Assembly: GCA_003156715.1 (NCBI GenBank)
Contig: PMHO01000028.1
Coordinates: 840 to 55,339, forward strand
Reading direction: 5' to 3'
Length of the DNA: 54,500 nt
Source: Candidatus Tityobacter terrigena
GTDB taxonomy: Bacteria; Vulcanimicrobiota; Vulcanimicrobiia; Vulcanimicrobiales; Vulcanimicrobiaceae
In this document: in pieces, positions 1 to 9,869 of the stretch
Layout: every line of letters begins with the position of its first letter
Numbering within the stretch: the first letter of the stretch is position 1
Notes under the pieces: generated by a model
Told to the model about the DNA's origin: nothing
What the model saw: the letters and a program-made list of their open reading frames with translations, nothing else
Database searches by the model: none
Position numbers and translations under genes: made by a program

Positions 1-1
1 T

Positions 2-52
2 GCGAACACGAAGGCGGTGATTCTCGAACGCGGCGCTGCCGTGGTTCGTTGA
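2..52 (+). CDS. C-terminal tail of an unidentified upstream gene (partial)
   Basis: An open frame enters from the left edge and ends at TGA 50-52, eight bases before the GTG of the TamB-like gene. Only 16 residues are visible (ending LERGAAVVR), too few to identify a family. Tight spacing suggests the upstream gene belongs to the same transcription unit, but a chance open frame cannot be excluded. Confidence 0.35.
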   Translation, partial: ANTKAVILERGAAVVR

Positions 53-59
53 CCGGAAC

Positions 60-3000
60 GTGGCTTTGCGGATTCGAAGGCCTCCCGCCATCGTCGTGGT
101 GGCCCTTGCCATGGTGCTGCTCGCGGCCTTTTACCGTCCGCTTCTGCGCGCCGTCGTGGCGGGCGCGCTCGACATTGCGACCGGCGACCGTTTCGCCTTC
201 GAGGTTCTCCAGCTTCGCGCCGACCGGCTGAGCGTCCGCGGACTTCACGTCCGCCGCGCCGGCGAACCCCTTCTCGACGTAGCCAGGCTCGATCTCGCGT
301 ACGATCCACGCGAGCTCTTACCCGGCAGCGCTCACCGTTTTGGCCTTCACCGCGTCGCCGTCGATGACGCGCGCCTTTGGATCGTACGCCGCCGCGACGG
401 CAGCTTTACGGTCGCGAGCGCTTCCGCCGGAACGCCGCCCAACCCCGCGCGGGGACCTTCGCAGGCTGCGCCGCTCGCCTTCGACCTGCAACTGTCGCGG
501 GGCAGCATCGTGGTGCTCGACCCCTGGCGCAAGATCGCCGCATCCCGTCGCCTCTCGCTCGACGCGCTCCGGCTCGATGCGCGCGTGGACACCGTCGGCC
601 GCAGCGTCTATCGCGCCCGGGCCCTGGTCGCAGGTGACCCGGAGAGCGCTCTGTCCCTCGCCGGTACGGTCGATGCCGCGCGTGGATTTGCCATGCACCG
701 CCTCACGGCGCGGCGCGTTCCGCTGGTCGCGATGCTGAACTATCTAATCAATTCACCGAAGGCCCAAGTGCGCTCGGGTGAGTTGCGCGATCTCGACGTG
801 CGGGCGTACGCGCTTGGAGCCGGAGAGGCGTATCATCTGAGCGGCGGAGCCGCCCTTGTGGGCGGCGCGATGCGCATCCCCGGCCTCGTGCCCGCGGCGC
901 AAGACATGCGCGGCAGGTTGAACGTCTTCGACGACGGCGTCGCGGCGCGATCGCTGGATGCGACCATCGGCGGCGCTCGGGTCCGTCTGGCGGGCGCGCT
1001 CTACGGTTGGCGCGACCCGGCCTTTCGGCTCGGAGTCACGGCGCGGCTTTCGCTCCCCACGGCCCGCCGGCTCTTTGCCTTCTCCCGGCGCTTGCCCGTC
1101 AGCGGTCCAGTGTTAACGGTCCGGACGCTGGTCGAGGGCGCGGTCGGAAGCCCCTTGGTCGACGTCACGCTCGCGGGGCCGCAAGCCGCTTACGGAAGCG
1201 TGCCGCTTGCGGCCCTGCGGGGCAACGTCGCCTATTACGCCAGCAGCGTCACGCTGGTGCAGGCGAGCGCCGGTTACGGTGCGGTCGATGTGGACGCGCG
1301 CGGCACGCTCGACATCGCCGAACACGACACGCCGCAGCTGGTCGTCGAGGCGCGCGCGCCGGCCGGAGCGCTCCCCTTCGTGGCGCAAGCGGCGCCGACG
1401 CTTGCGACCCGCGCGGTGGCGTTGCTGACCGGAACCGACCTCGCGCTCGATGCGCGCGGCGTGGTCAGCGGCTCGGCCCCCGGGGTGGTGCTGGGCACCC
1501 TCTTCCGCATCGATCGAACCGGCGACGGCGAGTTCGGCCCGCTGCACCTGCAAACGGCCGGCGGCGGCGACCTCGCAGCGGCCTACTATTTCGATCGCAG
1601 CGCGAGTCAGAGCGGCTTCTGGCTCGACGTGAACGGCCTGACCGCGAGCGAGGTAGCCGCGAATCCACGGCTACCGGCGCTCGAATGGCTGAGGCCGCCG
1701 CCTTTCGCGGGCTTGGTCGGCGGGTCGCTAGCCGGCGGCGGGACGCCCGCCAACTTCCGTCTGGCGGGCCGTCTCGCGGTGCATGACCTGCGCTTCGGGA
1801 GCATCGTCCTGGCCGCCGCGCAGGGCCAGGTGGCCGGAGCGCTGCGAGATCTGCGCCTCGGCGAGCTTCGCGCCGACGGGCCGTGGGGCGCGTTCTCCGG
1901 CAAAGGAGCCTATGCCGGCGGGCGCCTGACGCTTGCCGGCGGCTATCGCGGCAGCTTCGAGCGCCTGGCCTCGTTGACCGGCGATCTGCGCGCCCACGGG
2001 CCCGTCGACGGGCCGGTCGTGCTTGCGATTGACGGCCAGCGAACGCTCGTCCAGACCAGCGGCGCCACGACGTCCGGCGCGGCGGTGCGTGGCGTACCGG
2101 TCACGCGCCTGGCTGGGACGCTGGGAGTCGCGGGCGGCGAACTCGACGTCTACGCGGGGCAAGCCCGGGTCGCCGGGGGCGACCTCGCATTCGCCGGACG
2201 CGTCGGACGCGGTTCAAACGAACGCCTCGGCCTCAGTCTGGCCGGAGCCGACGCACGGCTCCTTCGCGGAGCGGGCTCACCGCTCGGCGCGGGCACCGTG
2301 TCGGTCCTGGGGTCGTTTGGTTATCGAGGCGCCGCTTCGCGCTTCGACGGCGGCGTCGCCGTCGGAAGCGGCCGCTACGCCGCCATGCCGGTGGCGGGCA
2401 ACGGCGACGTTCACCTTTTGGGCTCGGGGGTCGGGTTCGACCGCACCCTCGCGCTCCTGGGAGAAAGCGCCGGCGCCGTGAGCGGGCGAGTGAGCGGCCT
2501 TGGTTCGGGTCAGGTCGGACTCGATCTCCAACTGAGCCTGCGCGACGTCGGTCTCTCGGCTCTGCTGGCCAGCGCCGCCCGTTCCGATGCGGACCTGACC
2601 GGGACCCTCGACGGCGACCTGCACCTCGGGGGCCGCAGTTCGCGCCCGACGGTGCGCGGCCGCGTCGAGCTGCCCGAAGGAAGTTACGACGGGCAACGCT
2701 TCGAGAGGTTCGCGGCGGACGTTTCGGCTGGCCCAACGGGCTTGAGCGCTGACCGCGGGTCGCTCGTGGTCGGATCGACCGGCGCGCGCTTCGCCGGCAG
2801 CGTCGTCGGGGACGATGCTTCCTTCCGGATCGATGCGCCGGCGGCGGATCTGGCCGACTTCGACGATCTTTTCGATGCCGGCGAGGCGCTGGCCGGGCGC
2901 GGCCACATGAGGGCCAGCTTCGAGCGGCGCGGGCGCGCGATTGCGACCCGGGCCGACATCGCCTTCGCGGCGCTGCGCTACCGAAATTTTGCCTTGGGCG

Positions 3001-5261
3001 ACGCGACCGCACGCTGGCAGAGCAGCGGCTCGCGCGTCCAAGGTGCGGTGGCGTTCGGCGGCGCCTCCGGACGACTGCAGGGCGCCGGTTCGCTCGTCTT
3101 TGACGGCACCTCGCCGCTGCGCTCGCTGCTCGCGCGCTCGCGTTTCGACGGCACGGTCCAGCTCGCCGGGCTCGATCTGGCCGCCTGGCTTCCCGTCGTC
3201 GGGATCGAGTATCCACTCGCCGGCCGGGTCGATGCCGATGCGACCGTAGACGGACCGGTACGAAGTCCGGCCATCAAGACGACGGCGACGCTGCGCGACG
3301 GCCGGATCGGCAACCTGCCGGTCGACCTGCTGACCTTGACCGCCGCCTCGGATCGGCAACGGACACGCGTGACGAGCGCAGAGCTCGATCTGGCCGGGCT
3401 GACGGCAACGGGAACCGGCACCTTCGGATTGGGTGCGACCGATCCGATCGCGTTCGCGCTGCACGGGAGCACCCCCAACGTCGGAACGCTCGCAGCGCGC
3501 CTTTTCCCGAGCGCGCCGCCCCTCTCAGGTGCGGCTGACGTCGACGTGAAGGTGAACGGCACACGCTCCCAACCGCACCTGGCCGGCGGCTTCGACCTCG
3601 AAGCCGCGACGGTGCGAGGGCTTGCCGTGCGCCAGCTTCTGGGCCAGTTCAGTCTGCACGGGCACGACGTCGCGATCAGCGGCGCGGAGGCAGCCTTCAC
3701 CAAGGGCACGGTCTACCTCGCCGGCTCCGTGCCCCTCACGGTCTCGCCTTTCGGCCTCGGCCCGGCCAGCGCTCCGCTTGACCTCGACGTCGCCGTACGC
3801 GGCGTCGACCTGAGCGACTTCGCTCCGCTGCTGCCGGGGGGTTCGCGGCTCGAAGGAGCACTCGACGGTCACCTTGTCCTCCGAGGGACGGCCGGCTCTC
3901 CCCAATTGGTCGGCCGGCTTGCCTTGCAGAAAGGGCTGTATGCGCCCGGCTTCGAGGCCGTGCCGCTGACCAACCTCAACGCAGAAGTGGCGTTCCTTGG
4001 AAATCAAGCAACGCTCGAGAGTCTGCGCGCCGAGGCGGGCGGCGGAACGCTAGAGGCCCACGGGCACATCCGCTTTGCGGACCTGGTGCGGCCTGGAGCC
4101 GACGCCGAGTACCAACTCGTATCAACGGCCTCGCATCTCTATTTCGATTTGCCGGCCTTCGGGCGCGGCCAAGTCGATGGGAAGATCGAGCTTAGCCACC
4201 AGCCCGGAAAGGCGCCGATGCTGGCCGGGGAGGCGACCCTAGCGGACGCAACCATCCCCTTCTCAGCATTCCTCTTTCCGGCTTCAAACGATCCCGCTCG
4301 CGGGGCTGCCGGCTCGACCGCTACCCCCGATCCGGCCCGCAACGTCGCCTTCAACCTTCGGCTGATTGCGGATCGCAACGTGCGGGTGCGCAGCGCCAAC
4401 ATCGACATCGGGGGCCGCGGAGCGCTGACCGTGGCGGGCACGCTAGCCGATCCGGTGCTCAGCGGCCAGTTCGACTCGACCGGCGGCACGCTGACCTACT
4501 TCAACACCGTCTTCCGCTTGCAGCGCGGATCCGTCGTCTTCACGCCCTCGGACGGCATCATTCCGAACCTCGACGTGCAGGCGACCACCCACGTCGTCAA
4601 CCCCGACCCGAACCTCACGCGTAACCTGACGGGCAGCGCCGACATCGACCTCGCGATGGCGGGACCCGTCACGAATCTCAACATTCAGCTCTCATCGAAC
4701 CCGGCCTACGACCGGGAGCAGATCCTTGGACTGCTCTTCAACGCGCCGGCGGTCGGGGCGACCAATCTCTTCGGCGGCACGACCTTGATGCCCGGACAAC
4801 TCAGCCAACCAGCGCTGCCGCCCGGCGTTGCGGTCACGCGGCCGGGGACGGGCGAGATCACGGTCGGCCAGGAGGCATTCGGCCTGGTCAACGCTCAGTT
4901 CACGCGCACCCTGCTAGCACCGGTCGAGTCGCAGATCGGCGAAGCGCTCGGGCTGACAAACTTAGCGGTCAACGTCGATTACACGGGAGACGTCGGCGTG
5001 ACGGCGCGCAAGCTGCTCGGCAAGGCGGTCGATGCGATCTACGGGCAGTCATTCTCGTACCCGTACCGCCAGACGTTCGGCTTCGAGGTCAAGCCCAGCC
5101 AAGCGATGGCGGCGCAGCTGACCTATTTTCAAACGCTCGGCGTGCAAACGCTGGGTGCGCAGAACCCGCTGCTCTTTGGCGCCGCCAACCAGCACCTCTA
5201 CGTGCAGCCGCTCGGCGGGCAGTCGGGCTTTTCGTTCTCGGTGCAGCGGCTTTTCCCGTGA
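60..5261 (+). CDS. tamB: TamB-like translocation/assembly module protein (DUF490 family)
   Basis: A 1733-residue protein starting at GTG 60. An Arg-rich N-terminus is followed by one membrane helix at about residues 9-27, then a very long region of repeating beta-strand-rich, Gly/Ala/Asp-rich sequence (strands such as LRLDARVDTV, FSLHGHDVAIS) and a C-terminal TamB/DUF490-type domain from about residue 1400, ending in aromatic VQRLFP. TamB-type proteins are inner-membrane-anchored periplasmic bridges with a hydrophobic groove; known roles are outer-membrane protein assembly with TamA and phospholipid transport. Its position 200 bases upstream of bamA fits the common tamB-bamA arrangement of bacteria that lack a separate TamA. 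Length is above E. coli TamB (1259 aa). Family is confident; the substrate (protein or lipid) cannot be read from sequence. Confidence 0.88.
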   Translation: MALRIRRPPAIVVVALAMVLLAAFYRPLLRAVVAGALDIATGDRFAFEVLQLRADRLSVRGLHVRRAGEPLLDVARLDLAYDPRELLPGSAHRFGLHRVAVDDARLWIVRRRDGSFTVASASAGTPPNPARGPSQAAPLAFDLQLSRGSIVVLDPWRKIAASRRLSLDALRLDARVDTVGRSVYRARALVAGDPESALSLAGTVDAARGFAMHRLTARRVPLVAMLNYLINSPKAQVRSGELRDLDVRAYALGAGEAYHLSGGAALVGGAMRIPGLVPAAQDMRGRLNVFDDGVAARSLDATIGGARVRLAGALYGWRDPAFRLGVTARLSLPTARRLFAFSRRLPVSGPVLTVRTLVEGAVGSPLVDVTLAGPQAAYGSVPLAALRGNVAYYASSVTLVQASAGYGAVDVDARGTLDIAEHDTPQLVVEARAPAGALPFVAQAAPTLATRAVALLTGTDLALDARGVVSGSAPGVVLGTLFRIDRTGDGEFGPLHLQTAGGGDLAAAYYFDRSASQSGFWLDVNGLTASEVAANPRLPALEWLRPPPFAGLVGGSLAGGGTPANFRLAGRLAVHDLRFGSIVLAAAQGQVAGALRDLRLGELRADGPWGAFSGKGAYAGGRLTLAGGYRGSFERLASLTGDLRAHGPVDGPVVLAIDGQRTLVQTSGATTSGAAVRGVPVTRLAGTLGVAGGELDVYAGQARVAGGDLAFAGRVGRGSNERLGLSLAGADARLLRGAGSPLGAGTVSVLGSFGYRGAASRFDGGVAVGSGRYAAMPVAGNGDVHLLGSGVGFDRTLALLGESAGAVSGRVSGLGSGQVGLDLQLSLRDVGLSALLASAARSDADLTGTLDGDLHLGGRSSRPTVRGRVELPEGSYDGQRFERFAADVSAGPTGLSADRGSLVVGSTGARFAGSVVGDDASFRIDAPAADLADFDDLFDAGEALAGRGHMRASFERRGRAIATRADIAFAALRYRNFALGDATARWQSSGSRVQGAVAFGGASGRLQGAGSLVFDGTSPLRSLLARSRFDGTVQLAGLDLAAWLPVVGIEYPLAGRVDADATVDGPVRSPAIKTTATLRDGRIGNLPVDLLTLTAASDRQRTRVTSAELDLAGLTATGTGTFGLGATDPIAFALHGSTPNVGTLAARLFPSAPPLSGAADVDVKVNGTRSQPHLAGGFDLEAATVRGLAVRQLLGQFSLHGHDVAISGAEAAFTKGTVYLAGSVPLTVSPFGLGPASAPLDLDVAVRGVDLSDFAPLLPGGSRLEGALDGHLVLRGTAGSPQLVGRLALQKGLYAPGFEAVPLTNLNAEVAFLGNQATLESLRAEAGGGTLEAHGHIRFADLVRPGADAEYQLVSTASHLYFDLPAFGRGQVDGKIELSHQPGKAPMLAGEATLADATIPFSAFLFPASNDPARGAAGSTATPDPARNVAFNLRLIADRNVRVRSANIDIGGRGALTVAGTLADPVLSGQFDSTGGTLTYFNTVFRLQRGSVVFTPSDGIIPNLDVQATTHVVNPDPNLTRNLTGSADIDLAMAGPVTNLNIQLSSNPAYDREQILGLLFNAPAVGATNLFGGTTLMPGQLSQPALPPGVAVTRPGTGEITVGQEAFGLVNAQFTRTLLAPVESQIGEALGLTNLAVNVDYTGDVGVTARKLLGKAVDAIYGQSFSYPYRQTFGFEVKPSQAMAAQLTYFQTLGVQTLGAQNPLLFGAANQHLYVQPLGGQSGFSFSVQRLFP

Positions 5262-5464
5262 GTTTCCGTTCCGCCAAGCGCTCCTGCGCGCACGGCACGG
5301 GCCGCCGCGCGCCCGCTCCTGAAGGTTTGGTGAAGGTCCAAGGACCGCGGGGCGAGGGGGCGAACCTGGCGGCGCTGACAAAAAGAGAACCGCCGGGTCG
5401 ACCTGCGCGCTGCCGCGCCGGTCGTTGCGCCCCAAAGCTCGGCGCACAGGAAGCTGCTGCATGA
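5258..5464 (+). CDS. Possible 68-residue ORF bridging tamB and bamA (doubtful)
   Basis: A GTG at 5258 overlaps the tamB stop, and the frame ends in a TGA that overlaps the bamA ATG at 5461, the same stop/start overlap used by real genes throughout this block. The product would be Arg/Ala/Pro-rich with three Cys, no signal peptide and no recognisable domain, which is what chance frames look like in DNA this GC-rich. Listed because the double overlap is neat; it is more likely an untranslated spacer carrying the bamA ribosome-binding site. Confidence 0.2.
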   Translation: MSFRSAKRSCAHGTGRRAPAPEGLVKVQGPRGEGANLAALTKREPPGRPARCRAGRCAPKLGAQEAAA

Positions 5465-7725
5465 TCGATCCTCCTCGCGCTGCGCGCCGGCATTGCGTCG
5501 TGCTCGTCGCGATCTTGAGTCTGGGCCTGCCCCTCGCCGCGCTCGCGCAAACGGCCCCGGTCGTCGTGAGCGTCGACGTTTCCGGCAACGCCCACGTGCC
5601 GACCGATCGGATCCTTTCGGTCGTGAAGATGAAGCCGGGGATGCCCTTCAACGAACAGACCGTGCGCGAGGACGTGCAGAGCATCTTCGACCTCGGCTAC
5701 TTCGCCGATCAGGTGCCGCCGTTGATCCGCCAGCGCCCCGACGGTATCGCGATCACCTATCGCGTCATCGAGAACCCGGTCATCCAGCAGATTCAATTCA
5801 CGGGAAACGATCACGTCCCGAGCGACACCTTGCTTGCCTTGATGGACACGGCCGTGGGACAGGTCCTCAACAGCAACACCCTCCATCAGGACGTGCTCAA
5901 GATCAATTCCTATTACGATAAGATCGGGTACAGCGGTCAGGTTCCCAATCACGTCCACGGGATCAAGATCGATGCCCAAACCGGCGTGCTCGCGCTCGAC
6001 GTCCGCGAAGGCTTGACCGTTTCGGCGATCGAGATCACGGGCGACCCGCTGATCAAGAAGACCATCCTTGCGCAAGCGTTGACCCTCAAAGTAGGGCAGC
6101 CGTACTCGGAAGAAGCGCGCGACAAGGACTACGAGAACCTTAAGAAGGTGTACGAGAAGTACGACCTTCAGCTGGGCGACTTCGAAGCCGGAATCGATCC
6201 CACGACCGTCAACCTCGACAACGGCACGGCAGCCGTCAAGTATTCGATCTATGCCATGAAGGTGGGGGCCGTCCAAATCACCGGCAACACGATCACGAAG
6301 GACCGCGTCGTCCGCCGTCAGCTGCGCATGCGGCCGGGCGACTACGTGACCCAGAGCGGCTTACGGCGCGACTACGAGCGCCTCAACAACCTCGGCTTCT
6401 TCGAAAAAGTCGAGCTCAATCCGAAGCCTGGTCCCAATCCGAAGAAGCCGTACGAAGTGACGCTGGATTGGAACGTCAAGGAGCAGCGGACCGGGACCGC
6501 GCAGGTCGGCGCCGGCTATTCGGGCGGGCCCACCGGGCAAGGCCTAACCGGAACCCTGTCCTATGGGCAGAGCAATATCAACGGCACCGGCAATGGCGCA
6601 CAGATTCGTTACGAGCGCGGCTCGCGGGTTGCCGACGCCTCGCTTTCATACACCGAGCCATACCTCGGCGACACGCCGAAAGCCGAGAAATACAGCCTGG
6701 CGGCGTCGATCTTCACATCGAAGCAGACCAACTACTACCAAGTCTACGGTTCGTCGGCGGCCTCGGCGCTGGGCACGAGCCCGATCATCTGCGGCATTGG
6801 CATTCCCTGTCCCCCGGTGAGCAGCAACGGGGGAACGGTCCCGGTGACGCTCGTTCCCAACTCGGACACGATCTCCGGCGTCGCAGCCACCTACGGGCAA
6901 GAAGCGACCGGTGCCTCGACCAATCTTGGGCGCCGCTTGAGCGACTACGTGACCGCTTCGGTCGGGGTGAACGTGCAGCGCCTTTCAACCGACGTGTCGG
7001 CGCCGGCGCCGTACTTCGTCCCCGGTGCACAAACCGTTTTTCAGGCGCCGCTCACGACGTCGCCGTTCGGCGTCGGTAACGAGAGCAGCACCCTTGGCGT
7101 CATCGCCTCGTCGATCGCTCCGACGAGCAATGGCGACGCCTACGATCTGCACAGCGTCTCGTTCGGGCTCGCCGACGATACGCGCGACGACGTCTTTAAT
7201 CCGCGCCGCGGGGTAAACGCTTCGCTGACCGAAGAAATCAGCGACAAGAGCTTGGCATCGGACTTCACCTACACCATCACGACGCTCGACGTGGCTCGCT
7301 TCTTCCCTGTGTTCAAGGCCTCGACGCTCGGGTTTCACGCGCTGGCCGGCGACACGACCGGGGCCGTTCCGCCGAGCAAGCTGTTCGTCTTTTCCGACCA
7401 GCAGTTGCGCGGTTACAGCGAGGTGTTCTATGGAACCCAGGCCGTGCTGTTGCAGGCGGAACTGCGCGTCCCGGTAACGCCCGACCGGAAGTTCTCGATC
7501 GCCACGTTCTTCGACGACGGCATGTTGCGCATCCGCGGCGCCGCACCGATCCTCGACCAGTTCGGCAACGTGGTCGCGGACTACAACAACTGGCTTTATC
7601 ACACCGATGCCGGCGTCGGCATCCGCTTCGACCTGCCGCAGCTCGGGTTCCGATCGATTCGGCTGGACTTTGCGCGCGGGCGCGGCGGCACGCACACGAG
7701 CTTCGGGATCGGGCAGAGTTTCTAG
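5461..7725 (+). CDS. bamA: BamA outer-membrane protein assembly factor
   Basis: A 754-residue BamA/Omp85 protein that folds beta-barrel proteins into the outer membrane. I chose ATG 5461 over the in-frame upstream start at 5425 because it places a signal peptide at residues 1-29 (hydrophobic VVLVAILSLGLPLAALA, cleavage before Q30) and has AGGAAG about 10 bases upstream. Four POTRA domains follow, each starting with a similar strand: VSVDVSGN (~34-106), IQQIQFTGN (~107-185), VSAIEITGD (~186-266), VGAVQITGN (~267-342). The rest is a 16-strand-type barrel ending in GIGQSF with C-terminal Phe. Four POTRAs is one fewer than E. coli BamA. No lipoprotein Bam partner is visible nearby, but three Skp-like genes follow at once, the first overlapping the stop by one base. 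Confidence 0.96.
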   Translation: MIDPPRAARRHCVVLVAILSLGLPLAALAQTAPVVVSVDVSGNAHVPTDRILSVVKMKPGMPFNEQTVREDVQSIFDLGYFADQVPPLIRQRPDGIAITYRVIENPVIQQIQFTGNDHVPSDTLLALMDTAVGQVLNSNTLHQDVLKINSYYDKIGYSGQVPNHVHGIKIDAQTGVLALDVREGLTVSAIEITGDPLIKKTILAQALTLKVGQPYSEEARDKDYENLKKVYEKYDLQLGDFEAGIDPTTVNLDNGTAAVKYSIYAMKVGAVQITGNTITKDRVVRRQLRMRPGDYVTQSGLRRDYERLNNLGFFEKVELNPKPGPNPKKPYEVTLDWNVKEQRTGTAQVGAGYSGGPTGQGLTGTLSYGQSNINGTGNGAQIRYERGSRVADASLSYTEPYLGDTPKAEKYSLAASIFTSKQTNYYQVYGSSAASALGTSPIICGIGIPCPPVSSNGGTVPVTLVPNSDTISGVAATYGQEATGASTNLGRRLSDYVTASVGVNVQRLSTDVSAPAPYFVPGAQTVFQAPLTTSPFGVGNESSTLGVIASSIAPTSNGDAYDLHSVSFGLADDTRDDVFNPRRGVNASLTEEISDKSLASDFTYTITTLDVARFFPVFKASTLGFHALAGDTTGAVPPSKLFVFSDQQLRGYSEVFYGTQAVLLQAELRVPVTPDRKFSIATFFDDGMLRIRGAAPILDQFGNVVADYNNWLYHTDAGVGIRFDLPQLGFRSIRLDFARGRGGTHTSFGIGQSF

Positions 7726-8543
7726 TGTCCGTCCGGTTTGCTCGCCGTTTTCGAACCCTCGGAGCGCTCGCAACGCTGGTCCTCGCCGGCCTTGCGTTCG
7801 CGCCGGAAACGCTGGCCGCCGACGTCACCGACATCGGGTTCGTCGATCAAGCGCAGATCGCGAGCATGCCGGCGTTCGTCGCTACCAACCGCGACTTGGG
7901 CGCCTACAAAGCGAAACTGGACAAGCAGTTCGCGGCCCAGATGCGCGGCGTGCGGGATCCGAACGTACAGGCGCGGATCGCGCAAGAGTTTCAGAACAAG
8001 CTGCTGCTCCGGCAGCGCGACCTGCTCGGTCCATTGCTGCAGCGGGCGCAGGTCGCGATCGCGGCGGTCGCGTCCAGTAAGAACCTTTCGGTCGTCGTCG
8101 ACAAGCGCATCGTCATCTTGGGCGGTCAAGACGTCACCAGGAGCGTTATCGATCTGCTCAACGGTCCGGGTGACCCGGTCCCGCCGGTCAGCACGCCGCC
8201 CCCCTCCAACGTCGGTTTTGTCGATCAACAGCAGATCGACCAGATCCCCAAGATGAAAGCGGCCAACGACCAGTTCCTCAAATTCGAGAACGACCAGCAA
8301 ACGGCAGCGCAACAGAAGCTGCGCGGCGCCAAGAGCGATGCCGACCGGCAGCAAATCCTCAGAGACATGCGTAAAACGATCACGGACAAGCAAAAGGACC
8401 TTATCGGGCCGCTCGTCGACCAAACGCGCGACGTCATCGCTTCAGTCGCGAAGAAGCGCGGGCTGCTCTTGGTGATCGATCGGGCCGATTTGATCTACGG
8501 CGGGACGGACATCACAAGCGATGTCACCGCCGCCCTCAAGTAG
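7725..8543 (+). CDS. Periplasmic protein with two tandem Skp/OmpH-like modules
   Basis: A 272-residue secreted protein starting at GTG 7725, which shares its first base with the bamA TAG. A signal peptide covers residues 1 to about 31. The mature protein is an internal duplication: module 1 (~37-145) runs from IGFVDQAQI through a charged helical stretch to VVDKRIVILGGQDVT; a Pro-rich linker (PPVSTPPPSN) leads to module 2 (~165-272), from VGFVDQQQI to VIDRADLIYGGTDIT. This start-strand, long helix, end-strand order is that of OmpH/Skp chaperones (binding unfolded outer-membrane proteins in the periplasm), and the gene sits where skp does, between bamA and lpxD. Two modules in one chain is unusual because Skp is normally a trimer of single modules. 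Family call is good; chaperone activity is inferred. Confidence 0.75.
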   Translation: MSVRFARRFRTLGALATLVLAGLAFAPETLAADVTDIGFVDQAQIASMPAFVATNRDLGAYKAKLDKQFAAQMRGVRDPNVQARIAQEFQNKLLLRQRDLLGPLLQRAQVAIAAVASSKNLSVVVDKRIVILGGQDVTRSVIDLLNGPGDPVPPVSTPPPSNVGFVDQQQIDQIPKMKAANDQFLKFENDQQTAAQQKLRGAKSDADRQQILRDMRKTITDKQKDLIGPLVDQTRDVIASVAKKRGLLLVIDRADLIYGGTDITSDVTAALK

Positions 8544-9869
8544 ATGATGCGCCGCGCCGCGTATGGGCTCGGGTGTTTGCTGCTGTTCAGCGCGTGTGCG
8601 CGCGCGCCGCAGAGCCCGACTACACCGGTCCCAAAGAACGCCGGTCAAGTGGGTTACGTGCGCATGGACGATCTGGTCAAGCGCCACCCGCTCTACGGAG
8701 AGCTTGCGCGCCTCGACGACGATATGTTGGCCCTGCAGCTCAAGGCGGTCGGTCAAAGCGTGGCCGCTTCGCCGGAAGAGCTGCAGCGCGCAACCGTCGC
8801 GCTTCAGAAGGAGCTCGATGCGGCGAGCGATCGGACGCGGGCCGAGCTCAAGCGCAAGCAGGACGAATATACACAGCGCGAGCGGGCGGCGATCCAAGCG
8901 GCCGTAGCCGCCGCGGGCGTGGCGTCGGGGCCGGGCGGGGCGGGGATCGAGGCGCGCATGGCGACGACCGCTTCGGCCCAAGCCAAGGATGTGGCGGACA
9001 CGGCCCAACGCAATTTCACAAGCTATCGCAAAGCACTGCTCGATCAAGACCAACAAGCGTTTTCGGGACTGCAAAAATCGATCTCGGACCGGGCGCAGCG
9101 GACCTATCGCGCGAAGGTCGAGTTTTTCCAGAGGCAAGAGGGTGATTATGCGCTTTCGCTCGCTAGCGCCGATGCCTCAGACCGTCTGAGCCTGCGCACC
9201 AAGCTTTCGAACCTGGTGCTCAGCGACGCCGACCGTGAAGACACCAAGAAACAGTTGGACGCGCTCAACCAAAAAGAGACCGACGCGTTGGCAGCGATGA
9301 AGAACCGCGACCAAGCGGCGCTTGCCGTGCTGCAGAGCCGGCTGCGCGAAGAGTCGAGCGCCGAGCTGCAGCGGCGAGCGATCGATTTGCGAAAGCAAAC
9401 GACCGCGAAGATTAACCAGCGTGAGGCTGAAACGCGCAAGGACGTCATCTCCCAGCTCGGACGGCTGCCGGCCCAAGCCCCGAGCGGCGCCGCAGTCCCG
9501 GCCGGTTTGCCGCCCGACTTGCGCGATAAGCTGGTGGCGTTGCACCAGAAGTATCAAGCCGATTTCACCAAGGACGCCAATCAAACGATTGCGGATTTCC
9601 AGAAGACCAAGCAAGACCTCACGCGTCGCTTCCAGGCGCTCCAAGGAGTCGACCAATCCGCGCAGAGCGGCGCCCGCAAGGAGCTCGACGCGTTGCAAAA
9701 ACAGCGCTCGGATCTGTACGACTCGATGGTCGCGCAAATCGACCGCGAGGTCAAAATCATCGCTGCCAAACGCGGCATCGACGTGGTTTTCGGCGAGATC
9801 GTCGCGCCGGCCGACGGGGTCGACTTGACCGCCGACGCCGAGAAAGACATCGAGAGCCTGCACGAGTGA
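8544..9869 (+). CDS. Skp/OmpH-like lipoprotein with long coiled coil
   Basis: A 441-residue protein beginning directly after the previous stop (ATG 8544). The N-terminus has a lipoprotein signal with lipobox LFSAC (Cys about residue 18). VGYVRMDDLVKRHPLY resembles the first strand and helix of Skp/OmpH; most of the rest is highly charged helix rich in Lys, Asp, Gln and Glu, likely coiled coil, with an Ala/Gly-rich interruption near residues 113-135. The end, IDVVFGEIVAPADGVDLTADAEKDI, mirrors the closing strand and [VI]D[IL]T motif of the neighbouring proteins. It is nearly three times the length of E. coli Skp (161 aa). Inference: a membrane-tethered, elongated Skp relative acting with BamA. 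Exact role unknown. Confidence 0.68.
   Translation: MMRRAAYGLGCLLLFSACARAPQSPTTPVPKNAGQVGYVRMDDLVKRHPLYGELARLDDDMLALQLKAVGQSVAASPEELQRATVALQKELDAASDRTRAELKRKQDEYTQRERAAIQAAVAAAGVASGPGGAGIEARMATTASAQAKDVADTAQRNFTSYRKALLDQDQQAFSGLQKSISDRAQRTYRAKVEFFQRQEGDYALSLASADASDRLSLRTKLSNLVLSDADREDTKKQLDALNQKETDALAAMKNRDQAALAVLQSRLREESSAELQRRAIDLRKQTTAKINQREAETRKDVISQLGRLPAQAPSGAAVPAGLPPDLRDKLVALHQKYQADFTKDANQTIADFQKTKQDLTRRFQALQGVDQSAQSGARKELDALQKQRSDLYDSMVAQIDREVKIIAAKRGIDVVFGEIVAPADGVDLTADAEKDIESLHE

Noticed and set aside
2233..3464. Long minus-strand frames (327 and 395 codons) under the tamB gene.
   Set aside because: Arg/Pro/Gln-rich antisense shadows of GC-rich coding sequence without recognisable domains or ribosome sites.
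5089..6276. 395-codon minus-strand frame across the tamB-bamA junction.
   Set aside because: Its composition is that of antisense to bamA (His/Asp/Val repeats), with no domain and two strong genes opposite.
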